The translations under genes and the position numbers were made by a program. A stretch of 64,000 nt of DNA from Owenia fusiformis (Eukaryota; Annelida; Polychaeta; Sabellida; Oweniidae): contig CAIIXF020000012.1 of the NCBI GenBank assembly GCA_903813345.2, positions 24,690,184-24,754,183 of the forward strand. The letters are read 5' to 3'. The notes under the pieces are model-generated. The model saw only the letters and a program-made list of their open reading frames with translations, had not been told where the DNA came from and did no database searches. Below, piece after piece: positions 11,468 to 23,503 of the stretch. Position 1 is the stretch's first letter. Every line of letters begins with the position of its first letter.

Positions 11468-11979
11468 TGGAGAGGTTAAGCTAACGATGTTTTTCACAAC
11501 GTAACCGTGAACGCAAAGGTACAAAAATTAACAAAGGAATGTATCGAGCGCTCATAGTTTTATGCGCGCTTAGTCTACTTCAGATACTCTTTCAGCTTCA
11601 GAGTTTCGGGTTTAGAACGGGAGATTTGAAATTTTTACGTTGGGTCAACGCGAACCATTTTACTCGTGTCTATTGAACACTATGCTGTCAATTTTGATTT
11701 CGATGCACAGTTGAATTCTTGCTGAACACGATGATGTATGTCATGCATGATTTAGCGCCAAAAATCTTACGAAACGAGCTCGTTTAAAATATGTATTAGA
11801 AAACCAGCTATAAAACCGCATCAATGACATACTATAGAATCATTACACGCTATGGTGTAGTCTAAACAAACACTGGATTTGAACGGCTATTTATATGAGA
11901 AGGCTACATGAATTTGTATATGGTCGAGTGATACGTACAGGTCCAGTTTCGATTATATATGCAAAGCTTAACCTCTCCA
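11468..11979. mobile_element. Possible 512-bp element with 15-bp TIRs
   Basis: TGGAGAGGTTAAGCT at 11468 is matched by its reverse complement ending at 11979. No target duplication is visible and the interior has no coding signal, so element status is tentative. Confidence 0.45.
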
Positions 11980-12069
11980 TTTACTGGGCACATACACGGT
12001 GACTAAGAGTTAACAGTGCAAATTGGCCGGTCGTGTTTTTTCAAACTATTTAGTCGTGTTTTGTAAGAA

Positions 12070-13797
12070 CTTGGGATGCGACATTCGTTAGAATGGAGCA
12101 AAAAGATAAGAATATTCTATATTTTACAAACTTACATATCTTGACTTCTACCTTAGATGTTCTTCTTCATACCCACGAATCTATTTTGGGGATAGATCCA
12201 TCATACTTCATATCAATCGCAATTATATACCAAAAGTGCCAGAAATATGGACTTAATTTGCATTTAGTGTTATTTAATTACGTTTAAATAGACAATCCAT
12301 TCAACAACGTGGAATAATATTCACTAGTCTAAAGATCGTGTAAATATTTTAACTGTATTTATCTTAAAATTGCCATAAATGACCATAAATGTAGAAAGTG
12401 GAGTTAACTATGGAGAAGGGACAACATAACGTCATGGACGTGTCTTATAATAAGCATGTTAACGTTTCGGAATTGTAAAGATAACGTTTTAGACGTGATA
12501 AAATTAAGGACTGAATTGTCTTGTAATAGTGTTCACATTTCACATGTTTTGTTGCTTAATAATTTGTCTGTGCTTCTTAAAATAATCGCATTAGTATTTT
12601 GAAGATGAGTGTTTGTACTACATGACTATTCACATATTTTGTTATTTCAGTTCCTCGGAATAAGTGTCACGTGTGTGCTTTCAAAAGCGCCGATAAGAAC
12701 ACGTTCCTTGAACTAGTTACAATTGTTTGCTTTTTAAACTAGTACTAAAATAAATTGAAAAACTAAATTCTTACTATCTCGTATTTCTGCTAGAAGTTAT
12801 AACTCAAAAAGTATCTTCTTAATCGATAATATAATTTATAGTTTATGTTGGTTTTATAATAATTTGCGGGCCTAATACGACACACACTATTAATCAGAAA
12901 CATGCATTATTACACAAGCAGATCCCCCACCATCTGTTCATGTATTATTATAAAACACGGGGATATATACATTAGGTGTCACCCATTTACTGTAATTTGT
13001 AGTAAAGATATGAATAGATAAGAATAAATAAAAAAGACAGATGTATGATTTAACAAGATCATCAGATGTTGTAATTTAATTCGCTAGCAAAGTATGTTAC
13101 AGTACAGTTCATAGGTCACTCATAGAACCATAGCAGCATATGTAGCGTTTTATACCTATTGCATTGTGTAAGGCAAATTAGGGAATACCATCGAATCAAA
13201 TTGTTAAAAATCTTGAGGCGAACCTAATAGATTTTGAGCACTAAATAACGTTGGAGTTATTCCTTATATTTGGTGATCATATACTAGTATATGCATTTTA
13301 TAATTTTACATGAAGTGCATCACAAACTAAACATTTCTCTCATTTTAAATAAATCTATCTACGGTCATGACAGGGGAACGTGAGTTTAGGGCCAATAGGG
13401 ACGTTTTAAAACTTATCTGAGGCAAATTCAAAAATAGCAACGAGCCATTTAATGAGCGTCGGGGCAATTAAAAAATATGAATAGTCAAATTTTCAAAACG
13501 ACGAGCGACGAGGCAAAGCTCGCTTGCATTAACCTTGCGTGTCTGATTCTAACCATCTTGATTTAAGTATCAAATTCTGTAATGATTCCATAGATCAATC
13601 TTGACAAATTATGTCGTACATTTGATTATTGTTAATCATTTATAATTAAGATAGTATTACTCAGACAACAACTTCTTCCATTTTTTGGGAGATACATAAT
13701 GTTAATTGTGCTGTTTCCCACTTCCAAATCGTTAAACCTCAATGTCTCTACACGTCTAAATGTTTCCAGTAACAAATCAACGTCATTAACCGCAATC
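12070..13797. other. Interior of the 11996-15350 element, no gene seen
   Basis: AT-rich. A 64-codon frame at 12093-12287 has no recognisable domain. At 13390-13520 there are loosely repeated 'gacgagcgacgaggcaa' motifs. Confidence 0.4.
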
Positions 13798-13805
13798 TTT
13801 TGAAT

Positions 13806-14922
13806 GGGGTCAACCCAGTTGTCCGAAACCCAGTTGTCCGAAACCCAGTTTTCCGAAACCCAGTTGTCCGAAACCCAGTTCTCCGAAAATTAGGGGATCT
13901 TATTTGAAAAATACAATTTTTTTAAACGAATCTCGTTGTCGCAACCTCTGCGAATCACAACATAACATTGGAATAACGTTGACATCATTGCAAAATTAGG
14001 CTAAATATGCTAAGTCTAGACGTTAATTGTTTAATGTTTAGCCTACGAAAGTTCATATACAGGTGATATAGATGTTCAAACAAACAAAGTTAAATCATGT
14101 TATTCTCATTGTAAAATGGCGTTTACACAACATACATAGATAGGGGTCTACAATTTTTAAACCAATTTTCTTTATGGCCCATGGGCCTTTTTTGAGAGGG
14201 AACAACATTTTTCCAATGGGTGATGAGCGTTCATAAAAGGAAAAATAGCTTTCCCAAGCCAGTGGGCATTTATTTAGTAAAGTTGACATGTACATCTTTT
14301 GAAACCAAAACTTATTCTTCATTTACGTACTCTGTTCGAGAAATAGAGATTGAATTAAAAGGATGAAGTGAGTAGTACATGGCGAAAATGAAACTTCTTG
14401 CGAATGGGAGAACATCCATTTTGATACGAGGACAGCCTGCCTTCGTTTCCAGTTGATCCCAAGTGATTAAGTTAAGAATGTTTTGTTCTTTTACGATTTG
14501 ATAAAATACAGAGACTAAGAAATTAAATGCGACGAAATATTTTGACAACGTAATATGTATACTGTTTTATTCTTAAAGTACTATATGCGTAAACTTATTT
14601 TATCTGTTTCAAAATGATTCATTTTATTTTGCCTACATGAAAGAGATTGAAGAAGATAAGATAAACTGTTCCGTAATATATATTGTGTTTTGATAACCTT
14701 TTTTTAGAATCACAATGTAAAATAAATCCCCCGTTCCTGCCCATTAATTTGGCCAAATACATGGCATGAAACTGGCCTAAGCTTAGTACGTCTCCCCTTT
14801 CTCTGGTAAATGATGACTATATTTTTCGGAGTTATGGGCTTCGGACAAGTGGGTTTCGGACAACTGGGTTTCGGACAACTGGGTTTCGGACAACTGGGTT
14901 TCGGACAACTGGGGTGCACCCC
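13806..14922. mobile_element. 1117-bp element with tandem-repeat TIRs and 8-bp TSD
   Basis: The left end has about five tandem 17-bp units (GTTGTCCGAAACCCAGT) after GGGGTCAACCCA. The right end has five such units in inverse orientation before TGGGGTGCACCCC. The flanks carry a perfect direct repeat TTTTGAAT (13798-13805 and 14923-14930). TIRs built of short tandem units are unusual. The interior contains no recognisable transposase; a proline-rich minus-strand frame at the right end only translates the 17-bp repeats. Nested inside the 11996-15350 element. Confidence 0.9.
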
Positions 14923-15357
14923 TTTTGAATACGTCTAAAGAGTTTAATCTAAAAAATAATATTCGGTCAATTGCTACTTATTTATGCTCTTCTAACTTGT
15001 GGTTTTCGCATATATTGTGAATGCTTTCCTTATGAATCGATGTATTTATTGAATACAAGTCAGGCTAGTGATTTTCAGGCAAAAATATGTATAAGACTGA
15101 CAGAATTGCTCACTTTCCGATATAACAAGACTATAGCATACGATTCGTGCAAATAACACGTTTACGGATACCTGAAGTTAAAATATATAGTATGGAAAGG
15201 AATATAAATTACTTACTTTACATAAAGTCAAGTGACAGCAATTTCATGAGCAAATTTATCAACCTACCTCTCAAATGTTAAAAAAACACGACTAAAGAGT
15301 TTGAAAAAACACGACCGGGCCAATTTGCACTGTTAACTCTTGGTCACCGTCACATAG

Positions 15358-15483
15358 CAGAAGGGGAAGGGGGATTTCCCAAATACGAGGAATGGTTTTG
15401 TTGCGCAGTTCCGAGAGAGCAAAAGCTCATGCTTGATCATATGTGGCAATCTGATTGGGCATGGGTGTGATTTTTTAAATAAA
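15358..15483. other. Short unassigned spacer
   Basis: GGGGAAGGGGGA-containing spacer; nothing recognised. Confidence 0.3.
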
Positions 15484-15801
15484 TGTTTGTTTGTATATTT
15501 CAGATTATTTAGTTTTTGTGTAATAAGCCTGTGCCCTCTTGTAATTAAAGAATTTCAGCATTGTAATCTTTGAAAATACCATGGCAGAGAAACATCAAAA
15601 TATAAGAGGCCATGTACTTTATTAGCCAAACTAGAAGCAATCCAAGATATACAAATGTAATTTATGTACAATAGGAATATATTTTTCCATATATCATCGA
15701 TGATCTTTTGATTTCTTACTGGCGCAATAAAACAATGCAATGGGCTGTAATTACAATTACAACTTTAAGTTGATACTTCTAAAAAAATATCCAATGATTC
15801 A

Positions 15802-15903
15802 CTATGGAAATTAACAGGAAATGACAAAATGGTTCAAAATATTTTCAAAATCAAGCATGGTTTTGACATTTTTTGTTTTGTCATTTCCTGTTAACTTCCA
15901 TAG
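15802..15903. repeat. 102-bp near-perfect hairpin
   Basis: CTATGGAAATTAACAGGAAA at 15802 and its reverse complement ending at 15903 form arms of about 28 bp with one mismatch around a 45-nt loop. Likely a small MITE or a folded RNA locus. Confidence 0.75.
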
Positions 15904-16067
15904 CACCTTAAAGCTTATGCTATCTTCTGGGATAAATTCTTACCAAGCCTCCTCCATTATGATTATGTGTTTTTCCAATGAACAATCTGATTGGTTGAAT
16001 AAGAAATGGCGGGAAATTATAAGGAGCATGCAAAACTGCTTGAGCATTGGGAGCATGTATTATTCAG

Positions 16068-16304
16068 GCCGTTCGTCTGTTCCACAATTTGCGTATTTGT
16101 CACGCATTTGGTGGAAAATTTGAAATCAAGCCAGTTTTTTTTGCGTGACAGAATATGTAATTAGGAAATACGCATTTTATCAATTGTCAAGCAAAACTAT
16201 TTCTGTAGAAAAACTTCAAAAAAGTGATCACCGATATAGCAAAAAAACGAACGCCGAAAAAACGAACGCATTTCGTTCGGACTGTTCACACGAATACCGT
16301 ATAT
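16068..16304 (+). mobile_element. GTCACGC-family element, copy 4
   Basis: Shares CAATTTGCGTATTTGTCACG, TTTTTGCGTGACAGAA and CGAACGCATTTCGTTCGGAC with copy 1, in the same order and spacing. It is cut at 16304 by the next element. Confidence 0.7.
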
Positions 16305-16803
16305 CGTCCCATTATTTCCACATTGTTATAACTCACTTTTTGCAGGTTTTGAGATAAATATACTATCTTGCTCAATTTTTCACGAGGAATTCATTTCTGA
16401 GGTCCATTTCAATGGATCTCATCTCCTTTTGGAGATATCCAGTGCCACATTGTTATAAGGGCAAAATGAGGAAATTCTTTAAAATACAAATAATTAGATG
16501 GGCAAACTAATGGTATACAGACAATAACAAAATGGAAGTGAACAAAATGGAAGTGAATAAAAATTCAGTTTTCAGGGTTATTTTGATATTTCAAAAACAA
16601 GAAACCATAAAAAATATGCGTTTTATTTATTGTCCATCAGTGATTTTTGTTCTGCAAAGCTTACACATACACATGATTACCCAAACGAAAAAAGAAGTTT
16701 CTAAAAATTACTACTCAGAAGTTATGAAGACCCGAATCTTCAACCTCTGATTTCTCAATATCAGCAAAAAATGCAATTATGACAATGTGGAAATAAGGGG
16801 ACG
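16305..16803. mobile_element. 499-bp MITE with 4-bp TSD
   Basis: The ends are CGTCCCATTATTTCCACATT and the near reverse complement AATGTGGAAATAAGGGGACG. ATAT flanks both sides (16301-16304, 16804-16807). Copy 1 of the GTCACGC family reads GGATATGTC at this place, consistent with an insertion at that site. No gene inside. Confidence 0.7.
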
Positions 16804-17310
16804 ATATGTCGGGGTAGTTATCAGAAATTTACACCAAGCAGGAAATGAAAAAACCATGTGGATTTTAGAATTTTTTGAAATTTTGAATTGTCTGAAACGA
16901 AAACTTGTGGTCTTAAACACTAAAAAAGATCGCTTTTCAAATCATTTTTTTCATTTTTTCTAGATTTCTCGAAATGAATTAAAATTTTCAAATCTCCTAT
17001 CATTTAAAGCAATATATTGGGCACATTTTCCTACTTTTAGCTATTTTTCAGTCACACTTTCAGAGGGCTGAAAATGTATTTCATCATCACCTGAAAAATA
17101 AGAAATCTAAAGACTATTGTGCAATATTATAAAAAAAATATTCAAATTGCACATGAATGATATTTGTATATCTTGGATTGCTTGTAAATTGGATCACCTC
17201 TTATATTATGATGCTTCTCTGCCATGTTAGTTTAGAAAAAAATTACAAGAGGGCACGGGCTTATTGCACTAAACACTAAAAATCCGAAATATACAAATGT
17301 CATTCATGTG

Positions 17311-17735
17311 AAATATGAATATATTTTTCTATATTATGGCACAGTAGTCTTTTGATTTCTTATTTCTCAGGTTCAACCCCTTGCGTTTGAAGCATTCTAA
17401 TAGACTGTATAATGAGGCATCAACATTTCAATCGTATACTCACCTCAAACTTGTACGATAAAGTCGTATTTTCCGCTGTTCATCAAGTCGTTGTTATCGT
17501 TACTGTCGGGTGGGCACAAACTTTCTCGTCATTTTGAAATTTCTTTACTTACTAAAATAAACTAGATTGACCCACACGTGGCAAAGCTCAGATCAAATGT
17601 ATGTGTCGCACAAGCATGTATTCATGGGCCCGTGTAAACTGCAGTCAGATTCCAGTTGTTGCTACACTAATTAGCTACATTATGATGAATTTTATCCAAT
17701 AAGAGACAAGGTGACTCGGAGCCTTGTTGCAGTTT
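17311..17735. other. Gene-less stretch
   Basis: Nothing recognised apart from the fading edge of the inverted repeat to about 17375. Confidence 0.35.
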
Positions 17736-19009
17736 CACGGTGTTATAGCATGACGGTTACGACACCTCTGAAAACGAGATTAGACGACTACGATCACTGA
17801 TTTATCCAATAAAATGGCTGCGATGGAACAGAAAACTAAGGTTGGTGCAGTATTTTCTTCTACGAGCTGTGTATCAATGAAAGGATAAACGATTTTTGTA
17901 GACATCGCATTCGGTGATGCATTTAGTAATGTATATTTTGAACGTATTCTTTGCAAATTGATGCCCGGGGATAACATGAAATAAGCGAAAAACTGTTGAG
18001 TTTTAAATTCAAAACTACACAAAATTTAGTAATTTGTTTATTTTTGTCGTTAGGGCATGGTCTGCATTGCCTATCGACCTCGGGGTATACAGATGTAACC
18101 TACATACGATCATAAAAAGCCAATTGAGCATTGAAAACCACATAATATGTTCTACTTAAGCCATAATATTGTATTTTTAAATTGCGGTTACGCCAAAAAT
18201 GGATTGACGGTTACGCGAAGCTTGTTCAAATATGTATCCCAGATTCATTGTTATTAATTTTGTCATATTCATCAGTACTTGATGCTACTTCTTCTTTTGC
18301 CTCTTCATTGCTATCCTTTTGACTTAAATTGGTTTCATTAATAAAGCAAGACACAATTTTTTCCTTGCCCTATAGAGGCTCAAACAAGAGCGTCTCTTGC
18401 GAGTCCTGAAAACAAGTATAAGCAATTCAATATTCCATTTCTTACCCATTATAACAATTACATGGAAAGCGGCTATCAGAACTAGCAACCTTAACTTGAA
18501 AGATGTACATGCACGTAACCGTCCGCTAAATATCTAATGTAACATCTAATACAATACGTTACCGTCCATAGAATTCATACGTAGTCGTCTAACGACATTG
18601 CGTTTGAAACCTTATTATTTACAATATGACCACGTTCCTGTTCTGGATTTGTCATTTTATGGCTTGTTTATACACAGTTTACTTACTGTTAATAGTTTGA
18701 GTGGCTCTGAGGCACATATACTGAGAAATCACGAGAATGGACTAAAAATATGAACTTGGACATCTCAGTCGGTAAGTTTACAGCTTATATTCCGCTTCTA
18801 GTAAACCACCTGGCAGATTTGACCCAGTCTTTATAACCATCCATATATACGTCACCGAATGGAACTAGTTAAAAAGGAAATCTTATCTGTGAATCTTGCC
18901 TACAGGCGAGAAAGAGGACATGCTGTCTTTCCCATCCGCCATTTTTTATTATCGTTACCGGAACATTTTGCAAATCGCCTTGTCATAACCGTCATGCTAT
19001 AACACCGTG
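17736..19009. mobile_element. 1274-bp TIR element, CACGGTG ends, 5-bp TSD
   Basis: The left end CACGGTGTTATAGCATGACG is matched by the right end CGTCATGCTATAACACCGTG, and the match continues for about 24 bp. The direct repeat AGTTT lies at 17731-17735 and 19010-19014. A CAC-initial TIR with a 5-bp duplication is the pattern known for Transib/ProtoRAG-type transposons; with no transposase present this is only suggestive. The interior repeats GGTTACG/CGTAACC motifs (18184, 18212, 18514, 18560). An 80-codon minus frame at 17780-18022 has no recognisable domain. Confidence 0.8.
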
Positions 19010-19194
19010 AGTTTGCACACTTCTTTTTTATCACTACTGGGGATCAACTGAAAACGAAAACACCATGTTTTTGGTTCAACATGGCCGGACGTCCAGAAAC
19101 AGAATTTGGTAATCCCTTTGTTTTAACTAAGAGGAGGGAAACCCCAGAGTTTAAGAGTTAACAGACACTATTACGTCTCTTGCGTACCACCTTC
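19010..19194. other. Short spacer
   Basis: No coding signal or known repeat seen. Confidence 0.3.
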
Positions 19195-19470
19195 GTTTGC
19201 ACGAATTCTCAACAGTTGGTTTTCGAATATAAAACGTCGTTGTGATGTTCTAAACGATATAAAACTTTTTCTTACGCATGTCTTCATCTTGATGTGAAAA
19301 ACAAGCTATGATATTTGTTAACGCGCCAGAAATGAACACGATATTATTCGGAGCGTATTTCGAAAATTAGAGGCCACCAAAAGTTGTCGATTTTGACCAA
19401 TCAGAGACGTGGGTCATCTAAATACCGTACAGATTTACATTATAAGCGTAGGTCATCATTGAACTCTGGG
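19195..19470 (+). repeat. Dispersed repeat, forward member
   Basis: Matches the reverse complement of 27568-27800: CATCTTGATGTGAAAA, TTTTGACCAATCAGAG and CATTGAACTCTG occur in the same order with gaps. The family is unknown. The shared CCAATCA block and surrounding order argue against chance. Confidence 0.55.
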
Positions 19471-19534
19471 ATTATTCCCCCTATTGTTTTAACTGATTTG
19501 AAATCATATTTCGAAACCTGAATCTACGCACTAA

Positions 19535-19572
19535 ATACGTGCCTGGTCGTGCCTGGTCGTGCCTGGTCGTGC
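19535..19572. repeat. Short tandem GCCTGGTCGT
   Basis: Three direct copies of the 10-mer GCCTGGTCGT plus a partial fourth. Confidence 0.85.
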
Positions 19573-20194
19573 TCAAATTTCGGGGATGTAACTTGAGTGA
19601 TCAAATCTTATCGTGAAAACAAAAATGTTATCAAATTCTGATTCCCGGGAAATTCGGCCATTTTGCAACGGACACATCATCCCTTCCTTTTCAGTTCCAG
19701 GAGTTCTTGCAACAACAACTCAGCATCCACTCATATCGCCTGTTCCATTTACACGACGCTTAAGCAATAATTTGTGAGCTTATAAATACGCTCAAACATC
19801 AAACGCACTTAAATCTAAATTATGCGAAGTGAACTGAACAAGAATAATAGGTGGCATATGTATTTAAATATCTTTAAAAACAAAATAAATATGAATAGAT
19901 ATATAACTATCAGGGGCCTAGAAAGCAATAAAAATGAGTTTATTGATGAACATCAATTAGATTCATTTTCATTAATTAAATGCATTGGCTTTCTTATCAA
20001 ATTTGAAAGTACTCTAATAACGAAAGTGAAAGTATTTGGCCGTTGTTAGGAATTCCCCAAAACAAGTGTAACAATGAATGTCACCATACCATCCAATCCC
20101 ATATTGATGAAGTAATACGCGTAGCCCACTTTTGTGAAAATAAAATATAATGTGACGTTATTACGCTAACAACGATAGCTTTGGAGAAACCCCC
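19573..20194. other. Gene-less stretch
   Basis: A 75-codon plus frame (19822-20049) is lysine/asparagine-rich, as expected from AT-rich DNA, and has no domain I recognise. Confidence 0.35.
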
Positions 20195-20199
20195 AAACT

Positions 20200-21851
20200 C
20201 ACTGGGGGGTGTCGTGATGTTTGCATCAAGATGGCCACACTTCCGGTGATAGAGTTTTGTACGATATTTTGTTTTCCCATTTTAAACCCATTTCTAGGAC
20301 GAGTTGCTCAATAATCATACACATGCAGTTAGCGCATGATCTATATTTTAAAAAACTGTCATTAGTATACATGTAGCATCATCAAGAAGCGATATATTCG
20401 CGGTTTTAATTCCTCACTATTGATGCAACAACACCACTCTGTTTATTATCGATGATGCAACAACACCAATGTGCTGATGCAAAAACGCCAATATAATGTA
20501 TCATTGAATAACAAGAGAAACTGTTTTTAGGTGTTGGTCGGGACATGAATAAAACTCGTTTCAAGTCAGTGGTCCATGAATGAAACGTATTTTGTTTGGT
20601 TTCTTAATGTATTTGTCTTTATCAAAGTTAAAAGGATATACAGGGCAAACTAAATACATAGGCTAAGTATTGAATCCCCGGGTGCCAACCTCATTGATAT
20701 TGTATTTGAAAAATAAAGATTATACATTTTCTAAATTTAATGCCCTTGATTTACCGTATGGAGAATTGTTTACAAAGAACTAATATAATTGTGGAAAGAC
20801 AACAGATATCACGCAGTCACTTTGTGTTGTATATCCTTTGATATTCCCCGAGGGCCGGGGGGAATCTGGGATTTTACCTTTTTGGGCCCTAAATCCTATC
20901 ACTTTTGTTTACCTTTTTACTCAGTCGAAGAGAAGAATCCAAAGAGAGCAATACTTCTATAATGTGCACCGTGCAAGATTTTCATAAAACGTGTTACTAA
21001 ACCTCCCTAATAAAGTCAATTAGACATTTTTACACGCTGGCTCTCCAAATAGGAGGAAACAAAGAATCATATCATATCATAGATGAAGCAATCATCCCAT
21101 CAACATGCTTCGTGAAACGCGATAAGCTCACGAATTGGTAACGTGCATCTACTAGTTTATCACTGTTCCACAGATGGATGACAGATAATTTCCAATAGCT
21201 CGTCATGTTTACCGAGAACGAAAGATGTTTGTCCACCATTTTGAATGATACTAACTGGTGTCAGGGTCATCAAGCTATGGAACGGTGGTTTATGAAAATA
21301 GATTGGGTTACTATAGCTTGCTATGTTAAAGGCGATTGAACTATGTTATACAACAACTTCCAGTACATTATTATATTTAAAAGTATAAATTTTGGAAAAT
21401 ACATATAAAGAATCTTCGCCCGCAGGACGTGTATTTTGAATGCCTTGAGAAGAACGCAAATGAGTAATGGACCGGTGTTGCAATATTAGCATTTAAAAAT
21501 CTGTTCCTCTTGAGCTTTATGGTCTTATGAAATTATACTATTAATTGGTGTTGCTGCATCATTGCTCAAATCTAGAGGAGTGTTGTTGCATCTTCGGTGT
21601 GGTGTTGTTGCATCAATAGTGAGGAACTAAAACCGTGAACTTATTGCTCCTTGATGATGCTACATGTATACTAATGACAGTTTCTTTAAATATAGATCGT
21701 GCGCTAACTGCACGTGTATGGTTATTGAGAAACTCGTCCTAGAAATGGGTTTAAATTGGGGAAACAAAATATTGTACGAAAATCTATAACCGGAAGTCTG
21801 GCCATCTTGATGCAACAACACGGTGTTGTTGCATCACGATACTCCCCAGTG
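20200..21851. mobile_element. 1.65-kb TIR element with GATGCAACAACACC repeats
   Basis: Arms of about 300 bp (20200-20500 and 21540-21851) are inverted copies, starting CACTGGGG. The direct repeat AAACT flanks the element (20195-20199, 21852-21856). Inside both arms the 14-mer GATGCAACAACACC, or its complement, occurs several times. The left arm has lost a piece of the outermost pair, where the right arm reads GATGCAACAACACGGTGTTG. The interior 20510-21530 has no recognisable gene. A second example here of a CAC start with a 5-bp duplication. Confidence 0.85.
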
Positions 21852-21856
21852 AAACT

Positions 21857-23341
21857 GTTGGTGGATATGCCACATAATTTCACATTTACAGGCATATTTT
21901 TCACATTTACATACCAAATTAACTTTAACTAGTGTAAAATAGGCGTTCTTTCATATTGCAATCGATTCCTCGTATTAATACAAATATATTAGCGTATAAT
22001 GCTTTCAAGAAATAAGTCCAAAAACGGCAATGGTATATGTATTGCCTCTTATTAAGCATGTTTTGTTAAGCATGTTTTGTCAAAGAAAACAAGAGAATAT
22101 GTAAGGAAACTGCTGACATAGTCCTGATTTTCATCTTCAATTCATCAAGTATCCAACTTCACAATTTTGAATAGGTTTCAGCTGCGGGTGAGGTTTGCTT
22201 TATCGAAATCAAAATTAAAAAAAGCAAACCGAACCCACATTTATTGGGGTACACAGAAAGCTGTAGCGGATCCAGGGTGGGGAAAACATTTTTAGAGCCT
22301 CAAAAGTTTTTGGGCCCAGAAATTTTGAAAGGCCTCAAACTTATGGAGAGGAGTGTATTACTTCGGGGAACCCATAAAGCAAGTTACGTTAACAGATCCG
22401 TTTTCGTAACAGAGTGGCGCAAACGATTTCGAATCGTTTTTGTTTTTCCATGATTTCACGAGATATAAGTAAAATCACCTTACCTTCTTCTAAGGCCAAG
22501 AATTGGCTAGAGACTCGGATAAGAATCACCGCGCGCTACCATTTTTGCACAAACGTGTATTATGTTTCAGAAAATCCAAGCTTTGCGAACGTATTTTCTT
22601 GTAAAACTACAAAACCATCAATATTCTTCCTCACTTACATGTTCAAGGTTCAATGGGCGACTTTGAATCCACTCAATTGCTATGTCAACTTAGGGTGCTT
22701 TGGCTTAAATTATAACATAATGAACATAAGATGTTAACCTACAATAAAATATTTACAGATGTATATTTCTATGTCAGACTAGATGTAAAATTAAAAAACG
22801 GCGTTTTTCGCCAGCTTGCATTTTACTGAATTTCAAGATTACCGTTTCTCCACAAGCTCAAATGCATAATGGCAATGATGAAACATCTGATTTGGATCTT
22901 GAGCTTCATTGCCTCTAAATGTACAATCTGTCGAAGAGAGTTAGATCACAAAAGTACTCACAAACTTCAGAGAAAAAGTACTTTATGCACGGGTTACTAG
23001 AGTATCCGCGTATATTGAGTATGACCGGTTCTAAGCTTACGAGTGTGACCGCATTTCTGTTCCTATAAACAGACGAGGTGAGTACTTGCTTTTTATGAAC
23101 ACTTTCGAACGTTTTCTTTTTATCCTACTTGGTCAATGAATGATACTTGGTATACTTATAATGCCAGGCATATCACAAGGGGCCTTATTCAAGAGAAAAC
23201 GTATTAATATTAGTATAGATTGAAGCCGTAAAATCCTAGTTTCCAGCATCTTTGATCAGTTTTTGTGTAACACAACGCAACTCCGAAGAGGATGACACAT
23301 CATATGTATAATATATAGCTAGATCTACGAATTAGTCATGA
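21857..23341. other. Gene-less stretch with a GGATCCAGGG-type repeat
   Basis: At 22262-22345 GTAGCGGATCCAGGGTGGGG is followed by GGGCCC and 'ggcctc' motifs as at 9251-9745. At 22040-22080 'agcatgttttgtt' is tandemly doubled. The 107-codon frame at 22414-22737 shows no domain. Otherwise nothing recognised. Confidence 0.35.
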
Positions 23342-23503
23342 ACTCGTATTCTACACCGCTCACATTCGGATAAATCCCTATCATGCACCGCATACACTCC
23401 TATTCTACACCGATAACATTCCGATCACATCAATCAGTGGGCCGTGTTACACTCGTTTCCATGTCATTTCACAAGCGTATCCTCTGGGAAAAGATAAATC
23501 CTT
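23342..23503 (+). repeat. 162-bp direct duplication, left copy
   Basis: Begins ACTCGTATTCTACACCGCTC and ends GGGAAAAGATAAATCCTT. It is almost identical to 24120-24281 with no length change. It contains an internal imperfect repeat of 'actc-tattctacaccg'. Confidence 0.85.

Larger units (their letters stand above)
11996..15350. mobile_element. 3.36-kb TIR transposon, apparently non-autonomous
   Basis: The ends are inverted repeats of about 65 bp starting ACGGTGACYAAGAGTTAACA and continuing through GTGCAAATTGGCC, GGTCGTGTTTTTTCAAACT and TAGTCGTGTTTT. Candidate target duplications CACATAC (11989-11995) and CACATAG (15351-15357) match at 6 of 7 positions. The interior has only short frames, none with transposase motifs, and contains a complete younger element (13806-14922). 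A 6-7-bp duplication is known for Dada-type elements, but that is only a hint. Confidence 0.8.
15484..17310. repeat. Diverged inverted repeat pair bracketing younger insertions
   Basis: Sequence 15484-15735 (containing TAAGCCTGTGCCCTCTTGTA and GCAATCCAAGATATACAAAT) is present reverse-complemented at about 17075-17310. Part of the right arm (17285-17375) also resembles 15640-15715 in direct orientation. This may be an old long-TIR element whose interior collected a hairpin (15802-15903), GTCACGC copy 4 and the 16305-16803 element. No coding region was found. Confidence 0.55.

Noticed and set aside
13806-14922. CRISPR array from the 17-bp repeats
   Set aside because: The repeats are contiguous with no spacers and occur as inverted ends of a transposon in animal DNA.
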